From: Silene latifolia | Lineage: Eukaryota > Streptophyta > Magnoliopsida > Caryophyllales > Caryophyllaceae | Direction of reading: 5' to 3' | Length of the DNA: 64,000 nucleotides | Assembly: GCF_048544455.1 (NCBI RefSeq) | Contig: NC_133537.1 | Location: forward strand, 20,087,541 to 20,151,540 | Shown here: positions 46,275 through 56,468 of the stretch, one piece after another | How positions within the stretch are numbered: the stretch's first letter is position 1 | Layout: the number at the start of each line of letters is the position of its first letter | Notes under the pieces: model-generated | Seen by the model: only the letters and a program-made list of their open reading frames with translations | Database searches by the model: none | Told to the model about the DNA's origin: nothing | Program-made: the position numbers and the translations under genes

Positions 46275-47421
46275 ATGTCTTCTGCTGATGCCGGGCCTAG
46301 CAAACCGACACGGGGGGGTTCCCCGTCGCGCCTTGATGAGGAGGAGAAGTTGGACGCCCTCCTGATAAGGCCTGGGGGCCCTAGGTCTCCTTCTCCTGAA
46401 GTCGATTCTCGAATTTTGGAGGAATGGGAGGATGACTCTGATGTCGATGATGACGCAGACGATTTTGGTGATGATCTTTGAAGAGGCTCGTCCCAAAGAG
46501 GTGAGGCGTGTACGTTATGGATCACGTGTGGCGTCCGCAAGGTGCGCGTTGACCGAGCTTGGACACATAAGTTTGCAGTTGTTCCGGTGAGAAATTTTCG
46601 AGGGTCACTTCTTCTTTGGCGGGGGATACAAGATTGTTATCCCCGAGGAGGGCCGGGCCGTCTGTTGCCCTCCGCCGGGCCATACCGGCGTATACATGCG
46701 ACATTTGGAGTACGGGCTCCGGTTTCCGCTGAATGAGTACGTCATGGCCATCATTAAAGCTATGAACGTCGTTTGTGGCCCAACCGCATCCGTTGGCCAT
46801 GAGGACGATAGTCGGCTTTGTGTGGCTTTGTCTCTTCAAGGGGAGGCCCGACGGTAAATTTATTCCGCCGGCTTCATTATCTCGGCCGTCGATCTCTGGT
46901 CGGTCGCGTCGGTTGGTACGGTGTGCACACGGAGAAAGGTTATGTCTCTGTTGACAAACTTACTTCTTGCAAAGACCTGGAGAGATCGGTGGGTGTATGT
47001 TAAGGTCCGGATGACTATCCATTTGCCCCTCTCCTTTCAAAGCACCAAGTGAATTTGCGGTGTGAGACTAAGGCGGAGCATGACGGATGGGTCGGTAGGA
47101 AGAAGCTTAAAATGGATGCCGGCAAAGGTCCTTCTTAAGGAGGACGAGAAGGGCGATGAGGCTTTTTGAGGTGGACAAGAGTGGGTTGCGAAAAGATGGA
47201 TCCCCCAACGCAGATCATTCTTCAGGATGAGCCGCTTTGCCATGTCGGCCTCATACCGGCCCTAGCGCAGGGTGAGTGGGGTCGGTGTGAGGCCCATCAC
47301 TGTTCTCATAGTGTCTCGAACTTTGATTTATTTCTTCTGCTTAACCCTTGCTTTGTCTCTTTCGCAGCCACTTTGGACCAGGACTGTCGAGGATATCCTC
47401 AGGAGAATGGGGCTGCACAAA
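46275..47421 (+). pseudogene. Antisense ORF of the Retand-like element, N-terminal part (PF04195-like)
   Basis: Starts MSSADAGPSK with an acidic low-complexity segment (DDSDVDDDADDFGDD). A frameshift near 46470 leads to EARPKEVRRVRYGSRV. An in-frame TGA near 46587 precedes GHFFFGGGYKIVIP and the conserved core PPPGHTGVYMRHLEYGLRFP then LNEYVMAIIKAMNV. This fits the 'putative gypsy type transposon' family (PF04195) encoded opposite to gag-pol in Tat-lineage elements; its function is unknown. An intron with GT at 47272 and AG at 47367 separates LIPALAQ from the next exon, which keeps phase and, after one shift, reads TVEDILRRMGLHKDK. Several frame breaks make this copy inactive. Confidence 0.65.
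47272..47367 (+). other. Canonical 96-bp intron in the antisense ORF
   Basis: Donor GTGAGT and acceptor ctctttcgcag, with a pyrimidine-rich run before the AG. Joining the exons keeps the reading phase (ALAQ-A-TLD). Confidence 0.6.
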
Positions 47422-47499
47422 GATAAAAGCTGTTGCTAACTTGCATCCCAAGGCTCTAGCCCATGACCGTAGGGCGTCGCCGAATGATCTTATGGATCG

Positions 47500-48953
47500 G
47501 TGAAAAGCTTGAATGTGGTGGAGGCCCAGGCGAGGGTTGTAAGTAACATGCCGCGCCGCACGCGAAAAACGAAGCCTTCGGCGGTGATGGTGTCGACATC
47601 GGCTCCGCCTTCCATCCCCCCTGTTCAGAAGGAGACGGTGGAGATCGTTTATATCTCCAACGGGGATGACTCCGATGAAGAGGAGGGGTCGCCCTTGTCC
47701 GTAAAAAGAAAGCGACGGCCTTTACCGCGCCGTTTAGCCTTCGCTGGCGACGAGGAAGTGCCCTTCGGCCAAGAAGGCCAAGCACGGTATTGATCTATCC
47801 TGTGGCTCGACTTAGCGGTTCCTTAGGCGCTGCCGTGTGAGCTCTCCGGCATGTCTGCGTATGTTGATATCGATGCTTACTTTAAATTTTGTAGATCACC
47901 ATGATCGTCCGCCGCTCTTGTTGGGCGCAAGTGGAGGGGAGTGCATGCGGTGGTGATCAAGACGTCACCGTGAACTCTTCGTCCCGAAGGCTTCCCTCTC
48001 CCGGCCTACAGTAGGTGATCAAAATGTCACCACTTTGTCTCTTCATCCAGAAGGCTTCCTCTCGGCCTACTGTAGGTGATCAAAATGTCACCACTTTGTT
48101 CCCTCATCCCGAAGGTTTCCGTCTCCGACTTATAGAGGAAGGCACGGAGGCGATCAAGGAGCTGGCGAGGTGGAACGATCTCACCGGTGCTCGTATCACA
48201 GAGCAGGAGAAAGCCGTGGCTCAATCCGCTTTTGAGCTTAATGCCACTAAGAAGGTGGTCGCGAAGGCGAAGCTGGATATTCTCAATGAGCAGAGGCTTA
48301 GGGGAGATGCTGAGAAGGCGCTCTTGGCTGAAAGAAAACTCAGGCAGGACGCTGAAAAGGAGGTCCTTGTTGAGAGAGCCAAGGCCGAGGGCGCGCGTGC
48401 CTGAAAGCTGCGAAGTGCAGGAGAAGTGTAAACTTGTTCGAGAGGCACGCCGACCTCTACCTCCAGTGAGGAACGAATCCGGGGACCTATTTAAGGCCCG
48501 GGCGGAGGTGATTCGGAGCAAAGAGGCCGTCACCAGGCAAAAGGAGAAGGACATTGAGATGCTCCAAACCGTCATGCTCCCTAACATGTGTCTTGAATTC
48601 CGAGATTTGGCCGAAGGAGCTGCTAGGAAGTGATTGGGAGCTCTTCCCTCTTGATGGTTCCTTTCAGTAGGGGCGAATCTGACGAGCCGCTTGATGACAA
48701 GCTTGAAGCCAAGGAGAAGGCTGTGGCGGAGAGGGCCAAGGAGGCGGTGAGGGCGAAGATAGAGAAGGAGGCGGCGCGGAGAAGGCGACTCTTCTTTGAG
48801 AAGGCTAAAGCGGCCAAGGAGGAAGCCGTCGGGCAAGGGCATTTGAGGCCGCCGAGGCTAAGGCCGAGGGCCAAGCCGAGGCTGCTAAGGGAAGGCGGGT
48901 TACCCATCGAAGAAGGTGCCATTGCCGGCGATGGCGAGCAACAACGGACATAG
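47500..48953 (+). pseudogene. Antisense ORF, C-terminal coiled-coil part
   Basis: Begins with a basic/acidic linker (MPRRTRKTKPSAVMV, then NGDDSDEEEGSPLS). It passes three 61-bp repeats and then a heptad-like, Ala/Glu/Lys-rich stretch (ITEQEKAVAQSAFEL, then LRGDAEKALLAERKLRQDAE). A shift near 48400 is followed, beyond another break, by EAKEKAVAERAKEAVRAKIEKE, about 48700-48800. Long coiled coils at the C-terminus are usual for these proteins. No catalytic motif is visible. Degraded by frameshifts. It may be one protein with the 46275 part or a separate ORF; Retand-2 is reported to have two. Confidence 0.55.
47952..48134 (+). repeat. Three 60-62-bp tandem repeats in the antisense ORF
   Basis: Units begin GGTGATCAAAATGTCACC at 47952 (slightly diverged), 48014 and 48075. 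Confidence 0.85.
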
Positions 48954-49019
48954 GAGATGATATCTCGTAGCCTTTTGTCTTTTGGCTTATCCTTGTAATT
49001 TCTTGTAATTCGTTGAACA

Positions 49020-49320
49020 TTTTCAATAAGAGTTCGTTTCTTCTGCCTCCGGCCTGGCCGAGGTTTTTACCTCACTTCTTTTTCTTGCGCTAGTATTTGA
49101 GCGTCTCAATTGTACTTTAGCGTCTATGTCTTCGTCTGGGTTGTCTCCTCACGTTATTAATTGAGTGTCTCTTTTGTTTCTGCCTCGGCTTGGCCGAGGC
49201 GGTCTAGAGTGCGTATCTCAATCGTTAACGCTTCTGAGGCATTTTGAACGCTTTATAGTATCACCGCGTTGGTTGTTACCATCGAGGTGTACGCTTCCCG
49301 GTGGTGATTGCGCTCCGTCG
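49020..49320. other. Spacer between the antisense ORF and the tandem array
   Basis: Two short copies of a cctcggcttggccgagg palindromic phrase (near 49046 and 49182). No gene. Confidence 0.4.
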
Positions 49321-49363
49321 GTGTGTGACAGTGTGAGCCAGCATCGCTTCTTGTTATTGATCG

Positions 49364-50040
49364 CCGTGGCGTCTACCACTTGGAGTGGCTGCGACGGCGC
49401 CAAACCTCTTGGGGTGACTCGCCGTGGCGTCTACTACAGGGTGACTGCGCCAGCGCCTATTTCTTCATGGAGGCTAGTGGCGTCTACCACTGGAGGATCT
49501 GCGACGGCGTCAAACCTCTTGAGGTGATCGCCGTGGCGTCTACTACTTGGGGTGCTGCGACGACGCCTATTTCTTCATGGAGGCCGTGGCGTCTACCACT
49601 TGGAGTGACTGCGACGGCGTCAAACCTCTTGAGGTGATCGCCGTGGCGTCTACTACTTGGGGTGACTGCGCGACGGCGCCTATTTCTTCATGGAGACTGC
49701 CGTGGCGTCTACCACTTGGAGTGACTGCGACGGCGTCAAACCTCTTGGGGTGACTGCCGTGGCGTCTACTACTTGGGGTGACTGCGACGGCGCCTATTTC
49801 TTCATGGAGACTGCCGTGGCGTCTACCACTTGGAGTGACTGCGACGGCGTCAAACCTCTTGGGGTGACTGCCGTGGCGTCTACTACTTGGGGTGACTGCG
49901 ACGGCGCCTATTTCTTCATGGAGACTGCCGTGGCGTCTACCACTTGGAGTGACTGCGACGGCGTCAAACCTCTTGGGGTGACTGCCGTGGCGTCTACTAC
50001 TTGGGGTGACTGCGACGGCGCCTATTTCTTCATGGAGACT
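49364..50040 (+). repeat. Tandem array of a 114-bp unit built from two 57-bp halves
   Basis: Near-perfect units start at 49699, 49813 and 49927; three older, more diverged units start near 49364, 49482 and 49583. Each unit is two related 57-mers, both beginning GCCGTGGCGTCTAC; one ends in caaacctcttggggtgact, the other in ttcttcatggagact. 57 is divisible by three, so a frame stays open across the array by arithmetic. It replaces the RT-integrase region. Flanking phrases gacagtgtgagccagc (49326) and gacagtgtgagccggc (50057) are also repeated. Amplified tandem repeats are a reported feature of Retand. Confidence 0.92.
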
Positions 50041-50255
50041 GCCGCTCTTGTCGGTATGACAGTGTGAGCCGGCGTCTGCTGCTTCCTAGTGACTAGGGGG
50101 AAAATGAACATTTTGATGGAAGACTTGGACGATTTTTCATTAGGTAAAAACATGCGTCGGGGTGCCCACAGCTGTTTTGGACACCTCCGCCGCTACATAG
50201 AGTATTTCCGAGATTACCAGCGTCCTAATGGCCTATCAGGGGCACACCGTCCTAG

Positions 50256-51154
50256 TCAGCCGCTAGTTACATCCATGAAGTCGCCCTCCTGTTGTAAGGA
50301 TAGACTTTTCCCTTTCTCTGATTTCTTTGCTACTTTGAGGGATTGCATGTTGCATCCTCTGGCAGCTATCTGGACGTTGACCACCTCGTCATTCTCGTCT
50401 TTGGAGACGAGCTTATGCGCTTCCCCCCGGTCCGAGACATACATCAGTGTTAGGGCCCGGATGGACATCACTGCGTCACGGCCTCGCTCGGTGACTCGGC
50501 CTATGAGAACGTTGTAGGCGGACGAGCCGTCGATGACCACGAACTCGGCTAGGACATTTTTAGCCGCATTCTTTTCGCCGAATGTCACCGGGAGTCTGAT
50601 TGAACCCGGTGGTACAGGCCGGCCCCCAGAGAAGCTGTATAGTGGGTTGGTGCGGGGGCTCAAGTCCTTGACTCGTGCCGAGGTAGGTGAGGAAGCACTC
50701 CCGAACATGATGTTCGTGTATGCGCTGTGTCAATCGGCACCTCTTGACTAGGTGGTTGGATATGTCCAAATTGACTACAAGTGGGTCGTTGTGAGGAGCG
50801 ATGACTCCTTCGTAGTCCTTCCTTCCAATGGTTATATCGGGGATGTTGGAAGCGAGGATCATTTGTGTTGGGCACGAAGTTGATGGCTTGATATAGCTCG
50901 TTCAGGTGCCGTTTGTGCCCATGAGCGGACCCTCCGTTCTCGTTGCCCCCGATGACAACATGGATCACTCCTATCCGTTCGAAGACGGATTTCTTACCTG
51001 AACTGTCGGCGTCAGTCTTTTGGCCTTTGGCAACGTACTTGCCGAGGCTCCCCTTCCGGATCAGCTCTTCAATGGCATTCTTGGATAGCGATCGTTGGTT
51101 AAATGGCGGTGTGGCCGTGGTACTCACAAAGATCTTGGCTCGTGTCACCGTCAC
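50256..51154 (-). pseudogene. Tat-lineage Gag C-terminus and aspartic protease, frameshifted
   Basis: Reading leftward: KNAIEELIRKGSLGKYV, then the protease strand IGVIHVVIGGNENGG, then ITIGRKDYEGVIAPHNDPLVV with NLDISNHLVKR. An active-site-like D-T-A lies near 50732, followed in another frame by a TNIMFG-type segment. Then NPLYSFSGGRPVPPGSIRLP and EFVVIDGSSAYNVLIGR close the protease. These are the landmarks of Retand/Ogre-type protease. At least two frameshifts. No RT follows. Confidence 0.75.
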
Positions 51155-51983
51155 TCTTTGGCTTGGGGGTCTCTCCCACTTCGGCCCTCGTTTTTACTCG
51201 GAGCGAAGACCTCGGCGGGCGATACGACGAGAGGGGTTTTATCACTATACCGCCTCCGGTGGTACGTTCCCGAACTCCACCCGGCGCTGTCGAGTCTGTT
51301 TCTGGCAGACTTGTCCGACCGTGACCTATTATTCTCACGGCGTCTTTCATCGGACCGTGACCCGTTGTTGTCACGGCGTCTTTCATCCGGGTTGTCCTCC
51401 CGGTGGCTCTTCTTTTCGGAGTGTTCGGCCTCGTGGGCCTACCCATGTCTTGTGATAGTCTTCTACCTTGATGGCTTGGTCGGCCATCCTCCTGGCGGCA
51501 TCCAAGCTCAGGCCTCCGCACTTGATGAGCTCATTTTTAAGTCTCCTTGGGAGGCCCTTCATCGCCCGCTGGCCGCGATTCGGGATTAAATTCCCGAATC
51601 TGCTGGACCTTTCCATCGAACCTCTTCACATAGCTTCGTAGAGACTCGCCCCCTCCTGTTTGATAGTTAGGAGGTCCGATGTCTCCACGGCCCTTCTCTT
51701 GTTGCAAAGAGTCTTGGGCTAGAAAGGCGTCTCTTAGGTCGGCGTAATAGTATACCGAGCCGTCGGGAAGCCCTTTGTACCAACTTTGAGCCATCCCATG
51801 CAAAGTTGTTGGGAAAACTCGGCACCAGACCTCATCGGGCTGCTCCCATACCGACATGTAAGACTCGAAAGCCTCAGCGTGGTCGGCTGGATCACTATCT
51901 CCTTTGTATGATAGGGGTGGCAACTTGAGCTTGGTTGGCACCTGGACTTCTAGGACGTAGGCGCTGAGGGGCTGTCTGACCAC
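51099..51983 (-). pseudogene. gag: Tat-lineage Gag (retrotrans_gag), frameshifted
   Basis: The Gag core is clear: KLPPLSYKGDSDPADHAEAF, ESYMSVWEQPDEVWCRVFP, HGMAQSWYKGLPDGSV, and ESLRSYVKRFDGKV, matching the PF03732 pattern. A shift near 51600 leads to AMKGLPRRLKNELIKC, and another near 51390 to a basic segment ending LCEYHGHT, the remains of the nucleic-acid-binding motif. The ATG at 51983 is in frame with the core, though upstream sequence (to about 52150) may be Gag N-terminus in another frame. Gag would form particles around the element RNA. Confidence 0.82.
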
Positions 51984-52153
51984 GTGTCGAACGACACGCG
52001 GCGATCGGCTCCTCGCATTCCTAAACCGGCTCCTCTCCTCGTAGCGAGAAGGACTCCTTCAACTCGGGCTTCTTCTCCAACTCTGCTGAGTCGGACTCCT
52101 CTGGTTCCTTTGGGGTAAGCCTCGTTCGTGCTGCGGGGACGCTGTCCTCCCAT

Positions 52154-52622
52154 GAGTGTGGGAAGGACTTAGGTCTACCACGCCCACTTTGGGCTCCCAC
52201 GGCGACTTGGCTGGTCGGCTTCTCCCAGTGCTCCGTTAAAATTCCTGAGTCACGTTTTGGGCCCCGGTCTCTGGACGGTTTCGCCGCTCTTGTCGGCGTG
52301 ACAAAGTGTGAGCAAAGGCGTACTACTAATTAAGTCCAGGACCATTTTCGGTTTTGCTCGTCAACCACATGTCCCATGATGGTGACCTGGTTATTGGCAG
52401 CGGCGTGTGCGGTATTATTGGCATCCGAACTCCGGCTGGATTACTCGTAGGTGGAGGGCCGCACGACTCGCGGTGTTGAAAGTATCATCGTGGTAGAATG
52501 CGGTTTCGGTCGGTCACGATGCGTCTTGTTGTTTCGACATCTTCTTAGCTTTTTGGGTGGGTTTTTGTTGTTTCTTTTTTTTTGTTGTTTGGGAATGAAT
52601 GTGACTAGCTTCTAGTGTCTTT
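52154..52622 (-). other. Untranslated leader of the Retand-like element
   Basis: No ORF recognised. Includes a third copy of the phrase gccgctcttgtcgg...gtgtgag (52287-52316) that also flanks the tandem array. Confidence 0.5.
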
Positions 52623-52644
52623 CCCCACGAGATTTGGCGCCAAT
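52623..52644 (-). promoter_or_regulatory. Primer-binding site of the Retand-like element
   Basis: On the minus strand, ATTGGCGCCAAATCTCGTGG directly follows the LTR. TGGCGCC-type sites are common in Tat/Athila elements. Confidence 0.7.
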
Positions 52645-53244
52645 TGTTCGGGTGTAATTCCGAGCAAGTATAGTTACCACCGTGGCTTCTTTGAATGATG
52701 TCTTGAGTTGGATTCTCCTTTGGTCTTAATCGTTCCTCTCGGCCTCTCTTGCAACAATGAACGAAGGCGAGGCTTGGCTTTGTGCCAGCGTACTCACTCC
52801 GACGCTCAAGTCGAGAAACTTAAGGGATAAGTTGTTACTTGGTGAATGTATATTGTAGAGAGAAGGAAGATATTACCAGGATGAATAGTGTATTTAGGTT
52901 TAGTTGTGTATTAGTTGCATGCCCTCCTCAATGAAAGTTGAGGAGTATTTATAGGCTTTCACCTTTTGTCACGTAGTGGCCAAGTGGCCAAGTGGCCAAG
53001 CGGGTGGAAAAGATCGATCTACCCCCGGCCGAGGGACCTATGGCAGGCGGCGGGCCTGTTGACTCACCGCCGAGGGGTCTTGGATATGAGTCGTGGTGTG
53101 TGTCATTTGGGCGAGTTGTCATGCCGAGACCAGCCGACAGCCGACGGGTCAGACGGCTAAGTTTGTCTAAGCCGTTGATTTGTGGATATCTTTGACCTTG
53201 CTCAATATGTTGACTTGGTCAGCGGTGCAGAATATGCCCCATCA
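52645..53244 (-). repeat. 5' LTR of the Retand-like element
   Basis: 600 bp, closely matching 44981-45589 apart from small indels. Confidence 0.9.
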
Positions 53245-53418
53245 CTTACGATTCTACGATCCGATTCTACCGATTCGATCATACCCTCTCATTCGATTCA
53301 AAGTAGAATCTCGATCCTAACAACATTGACCGCTAGTATAGATAGGATAATTTCTTTGCTAATATTGTACGAGAGTTGTTGCTTTTGTCTTATCTGAATC
53401 AAGCTGGTGATAATTCAA

Positions 53419-54310
53419 GGGTCCTGCTATATATCGTCGACAATTTACTAATTATCGTCGACATTTAATGTAAATTTCCAAGTTTGCCCTCCATAACATA
53501 ACTCCATTTCCGTCTCACTAAAATGCAATTTCCGTCTCACTAAAACACAAGTCAATTTCCGTCTCACCAACGTCTTTCAAACAAAAAAAAAAGACGGTTT
53601 TGTAATTAACAACATGAACGAGAACTTAGCGATTATCGATTACCGCACCAAAAATTAATCTAACTCAGAAAATGATTTTTTTTTTTCAAAAAAAAAAAAA
53701 AAAAAAATCCGGACGAAAAACATTTTCGTCCAGACCAAGGTCCGGACAAAGAAAATTTTTGTCCAGAACATGGTCAGAACAAAATATTTTTTTTCCAGGA
53801 CGGAAAATATTTTTCGAATCGGTCCAGTCAGACGAAAAATATTTTCATCCGAATTTTTTTTTCCGGACGAAAATATTTTTCGCCTCTGGAACTCGATGGA
53901 GGACGAAAATATTTTCCGCCTCGGACTGGCTCGACGAAAAAATATTTTTGTCTGGAACCATGGTCTGAACGAAAAATTTCTTTGTCCGGACCTTGGTCTG
54001 GACGAAAAATTTCTTCATCCAGGCCCTTTTTCAACATTTTTTTTTAAAAAAATTATTAATTTCCGTCTTAAATTAGTTTTGGGTGCGTGGATCGATAATC
54101 CTAATTAAAATAAGTTTCAATAAATTAAAAAATTAAAATAAAACGAACTATCCCCGAACGGGGTTTATTAGTAATTATTAATTATTTTTTTACGAAAACA
54201 AAACAAGACGGAAAAAATATAAGGGGGAGTGTGAGGGAGGGGTAGTTTTGGAAGTTCATTAAAATTGTCGACGATAATTAGTAAATTGTCGACGATCTTT
54301 AGCAAGCAGG
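53419..54310. mobile_element. TIR element with a core array of self-complementary units
   Basis: About 45 bp of inverted repeat (containing ATCGTCGACAATTTACTAATT) and an 8-bp duplication taattcaa (53411-53418 and 54311-54318) define 892 bp. The core (about 53711-54020) holds around ten units of 30-36 bp of the form GGACGAAAAATATTTTCGTCC. Superfamily uncertain (hAT by duplication size). Confidence 0.75.
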
Positions 54311-54318
54311 TAATTCAA

Positions 54319-55311
54319 ACAGGCCATAGCAAAGAAGGCCCAAGGGGTCAAGCGGCTTGGCCCGCGCTTTTGGCCAAGTCTACTCCGTATAACTTGACCA
54401 TTTAATCTACAAATTTTATAAAGGGTCGAATTTGGCCCATTTCAAGTTTACAATGTAAATATTCATTTTAAAAAACAGTTTTTCTAACGTATTCCCTAAG
54501 GGTACACATTAAAAACCTAAATTTGGAGAATATTCTCATAAAATATACTCAAGTGTAAACTCATGTTTACCATACTTTGTGAGTATATATTGTGAATTTT
54601 ATTATATTTAGGTTATTAGTGTGTGCCCGTAAAATACATGTTAGAAAAACCGTTTAAAGAATAAAAGAGTTTTTTTTTTTTTTTTTTTGAAGGAAAGAAA
54701 ACATGTCAATCGAAATTGACCCATAACATCCTTGCGGATGAGAGCGGTAATTGAAAGTCACAAACTTTTAAATTACCCAAATGATAATTAATAAAGGAAA
54801 CAAAGGGGTACGAATTAATACTCTCAAAGAAAGTCTTGTAAAACTTTGCAGTCAAAAAAAAAAAATTGGATCACAGGAGGGAAAAAAAGAAGCTAAAGAT
54901 ACTCCACCTAAAAAAATTCACAACCTCTTGCTAGAGAAGGTTTAAAGACTCAAATCTCTGCATTTTAAATCAAAACTGAAATTGCAAAAACTAACCAAAA
55001 AAACCAATTACTCCCAACACAATTTTCGATTGAGTTTTGCTAAAAATCAAATCACGAGATTAAACACGTGAAGCTTTTCTATATAAATTCATGTTTAAAT
55101 TTAAACCTTCAAACTGAAAATGGATTGATTGTAAATCACTTTTCGGTGCTAAAAATAGAGAGTAAAAACAATCCGGTGCTAAAAAGTGTTTTTTCTTTTT
55201 TTATTAGAATTCACTTATCAGGGACATTTGTGGGTACTGTACTGGTGGACACTTGTACACAGTACACCCACTAGGCCTCAAGTCTATTCATGGTGTATGA
55301 CTAATTGTAAG
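54319..55311. other. Intergenic, no gene; poly(T) retroposed-tail candidate
   Basis: AT-rich. A poly(T) run at about 54670-54690 followed by gaaggaaagaaaac may be the reverse poly(A) tail of a retroposed copy; no target duplication confirmed. Confidence 0.4.
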
Positions 55312-55781
55312 TAGGGTTGAGCATTAGTTTAAGACTGGATCAGATGGGATAAATCGAACCGGACTGAAGATCAAAAATAAATTTTCTGTGGATCGAAGAT
55401 TAGACCTAAAATTTTCGGTCTTGAATCAGACCGAACCCGAAATACTCAGTCCGGGCTTGTCTTACACCGATATGAACCTAAAACATTTAAGTTTCATAAA
55501 ATCAAATGACTTTGAATAATTAGATGATTGTTTTTATGAAAATAACTATTAATATTAATTTATAATGTCTTTTGTAGATAAAATGATCATTTGATTTATA
55601 ATTTTCTAATGATTAATCATTAGATTTTAGAAACATAAAATCTGGTCCATTTGTTCCAGACTTAATTTAACCAGACCGGACTGAAAACCGAAACTTCAGA
55701 AAATGAGGGTTAAAGACCGGTTCAAACCAAGTGATTCAGTTTGATCCATTTTTTCGATCCAGACCTTAACTTGCTCACCTA
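55312..55781. mobile_element. Diverged hAT-like MITE of the GGTCCGG type
   Basis: Ends TAGGGTTGAGCA and GCTCACCTA are inverted repeats like those of the element at 5573. The interior has decayed GGACCGAA words. No clear target duplication. Confidence 0.6.
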
Positions 55782-56249
55782 TAAGGATGAAACTCTTTCC
55801 CCTTAACATTTTAACATTGGTGTACTTTATTATCCTAACTAGCAAAAAATTTGTAATGTCATGAATCTCATGATGAGTGATTGAGTGGACATTATTAGCC
55901 CATTACACACAAATTTTAGTGATAAGGAGTACACAATTTTCCAACATACATCACAAGATCACAACGAATGTCGGAGTCATGAAGGTATTCAAGAAACAAA
56001 AATCATATAACACCAAAACATAATCATACTCCATTTAATCTCTAACTATTGCTTGGTGGAAAGCCAATCATCTTGAACGCTTTTTAAGAACTTTATGCTA
56101 AACGGGTCCAATGTGACAATTTAACATGAATAGACCGAATACGTATTTTGTAAAGGTGGAAATTATGGAGTTGAAAAATTGACACCGCATGAAAAGCTAA
56201 TAAAAACCTTAATACCATTTAAAAAGCTGGACAAGTGGATAACAGTAGA
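55782..56249. other. Intergenic, no gene seen
   Basis: AT-rich, no features recognised. Confidence 0.4.
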
Positions 56250-56468
56250 GGTGAGCAATCTTAGAAAAGAGAAGAATAAGTCTTGAATATTGTAATTGTA
56301 TTGATTCAATGAGTACAATATTTATAGTGTTTACATCTAAAAGAATTAGGAAAGCAATAATACAATTATCTGAACGATGTCCTAAATAATTACAGAAAAG
56401 ATGCTAGAAGTAACGACCAAGTAATATATATACGGAAAATATATACATCACTATTCTAATGATTAACA
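56250..56468 (-). repeat. Probable 3' LTR of a Copia fragment
   Basis: On the minus strand it begins TGTTAATCATTAG right after the purine tract gcgggggcg. The left edge is approximate. Confidence 0.55.

Larger units (their letters stand above)
44981..53244 (-). mobile_element. Retand-like (Tat lineage) retrotransposon lacking RT and integrase
   Basis: An 8.26-kb minus-strand Ty3/gypsy element with ~600-bp LTRs, exact target duplication, a TGGCGCC primer site, gag and protease. Where RT, RNase H and integrase should lie there is a 114-bp tandem array. Opposite-strand ORFs of the type reported in Retand-2, Grande and RIRE2 lie next to the 3' LTR. GC content is higher than in the surroundings. 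Non-autonomous. Confidence 0.82.
44600..53328. mobile_element. hAT-like element interrupted by a retrotransposon
   Basis: Ends CTTTGTTGTCAGAATC and the complement of CAATGTTGTTAGGATC lie between exact 8-bp flanks accgctag (44592-44599 and 53329-53336). The outer parts are dense in GATTCTACGATC words. Without the inserted 8.27 kb retroelement and its duplication it would be about 460 bp, a MITE. Confidence 0.8.

Noticed and set aside
48027..48842. A 271-codon minus-strand open frame
   Set aside because: It is the complement of the Lys/Glu/Ala-rich coiled-coil frame of the antisense ORF; its Leu/Ser-rich text matches no family and arises from codon bias on the other strand.
49690..50067. A 125-codon plus-strand frame with perfect 38-residue repeats
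   Set aside because: It is open because the DNA repeat unit (114 bp) is a multiple of three; no sign of selection on the protein and no upstream coding context.
53672..54108. Overlapping frames rich in KIFF/EKYF
   Set aside because: They translate the self-complementary DNA units of a TIR element in several frames at once.
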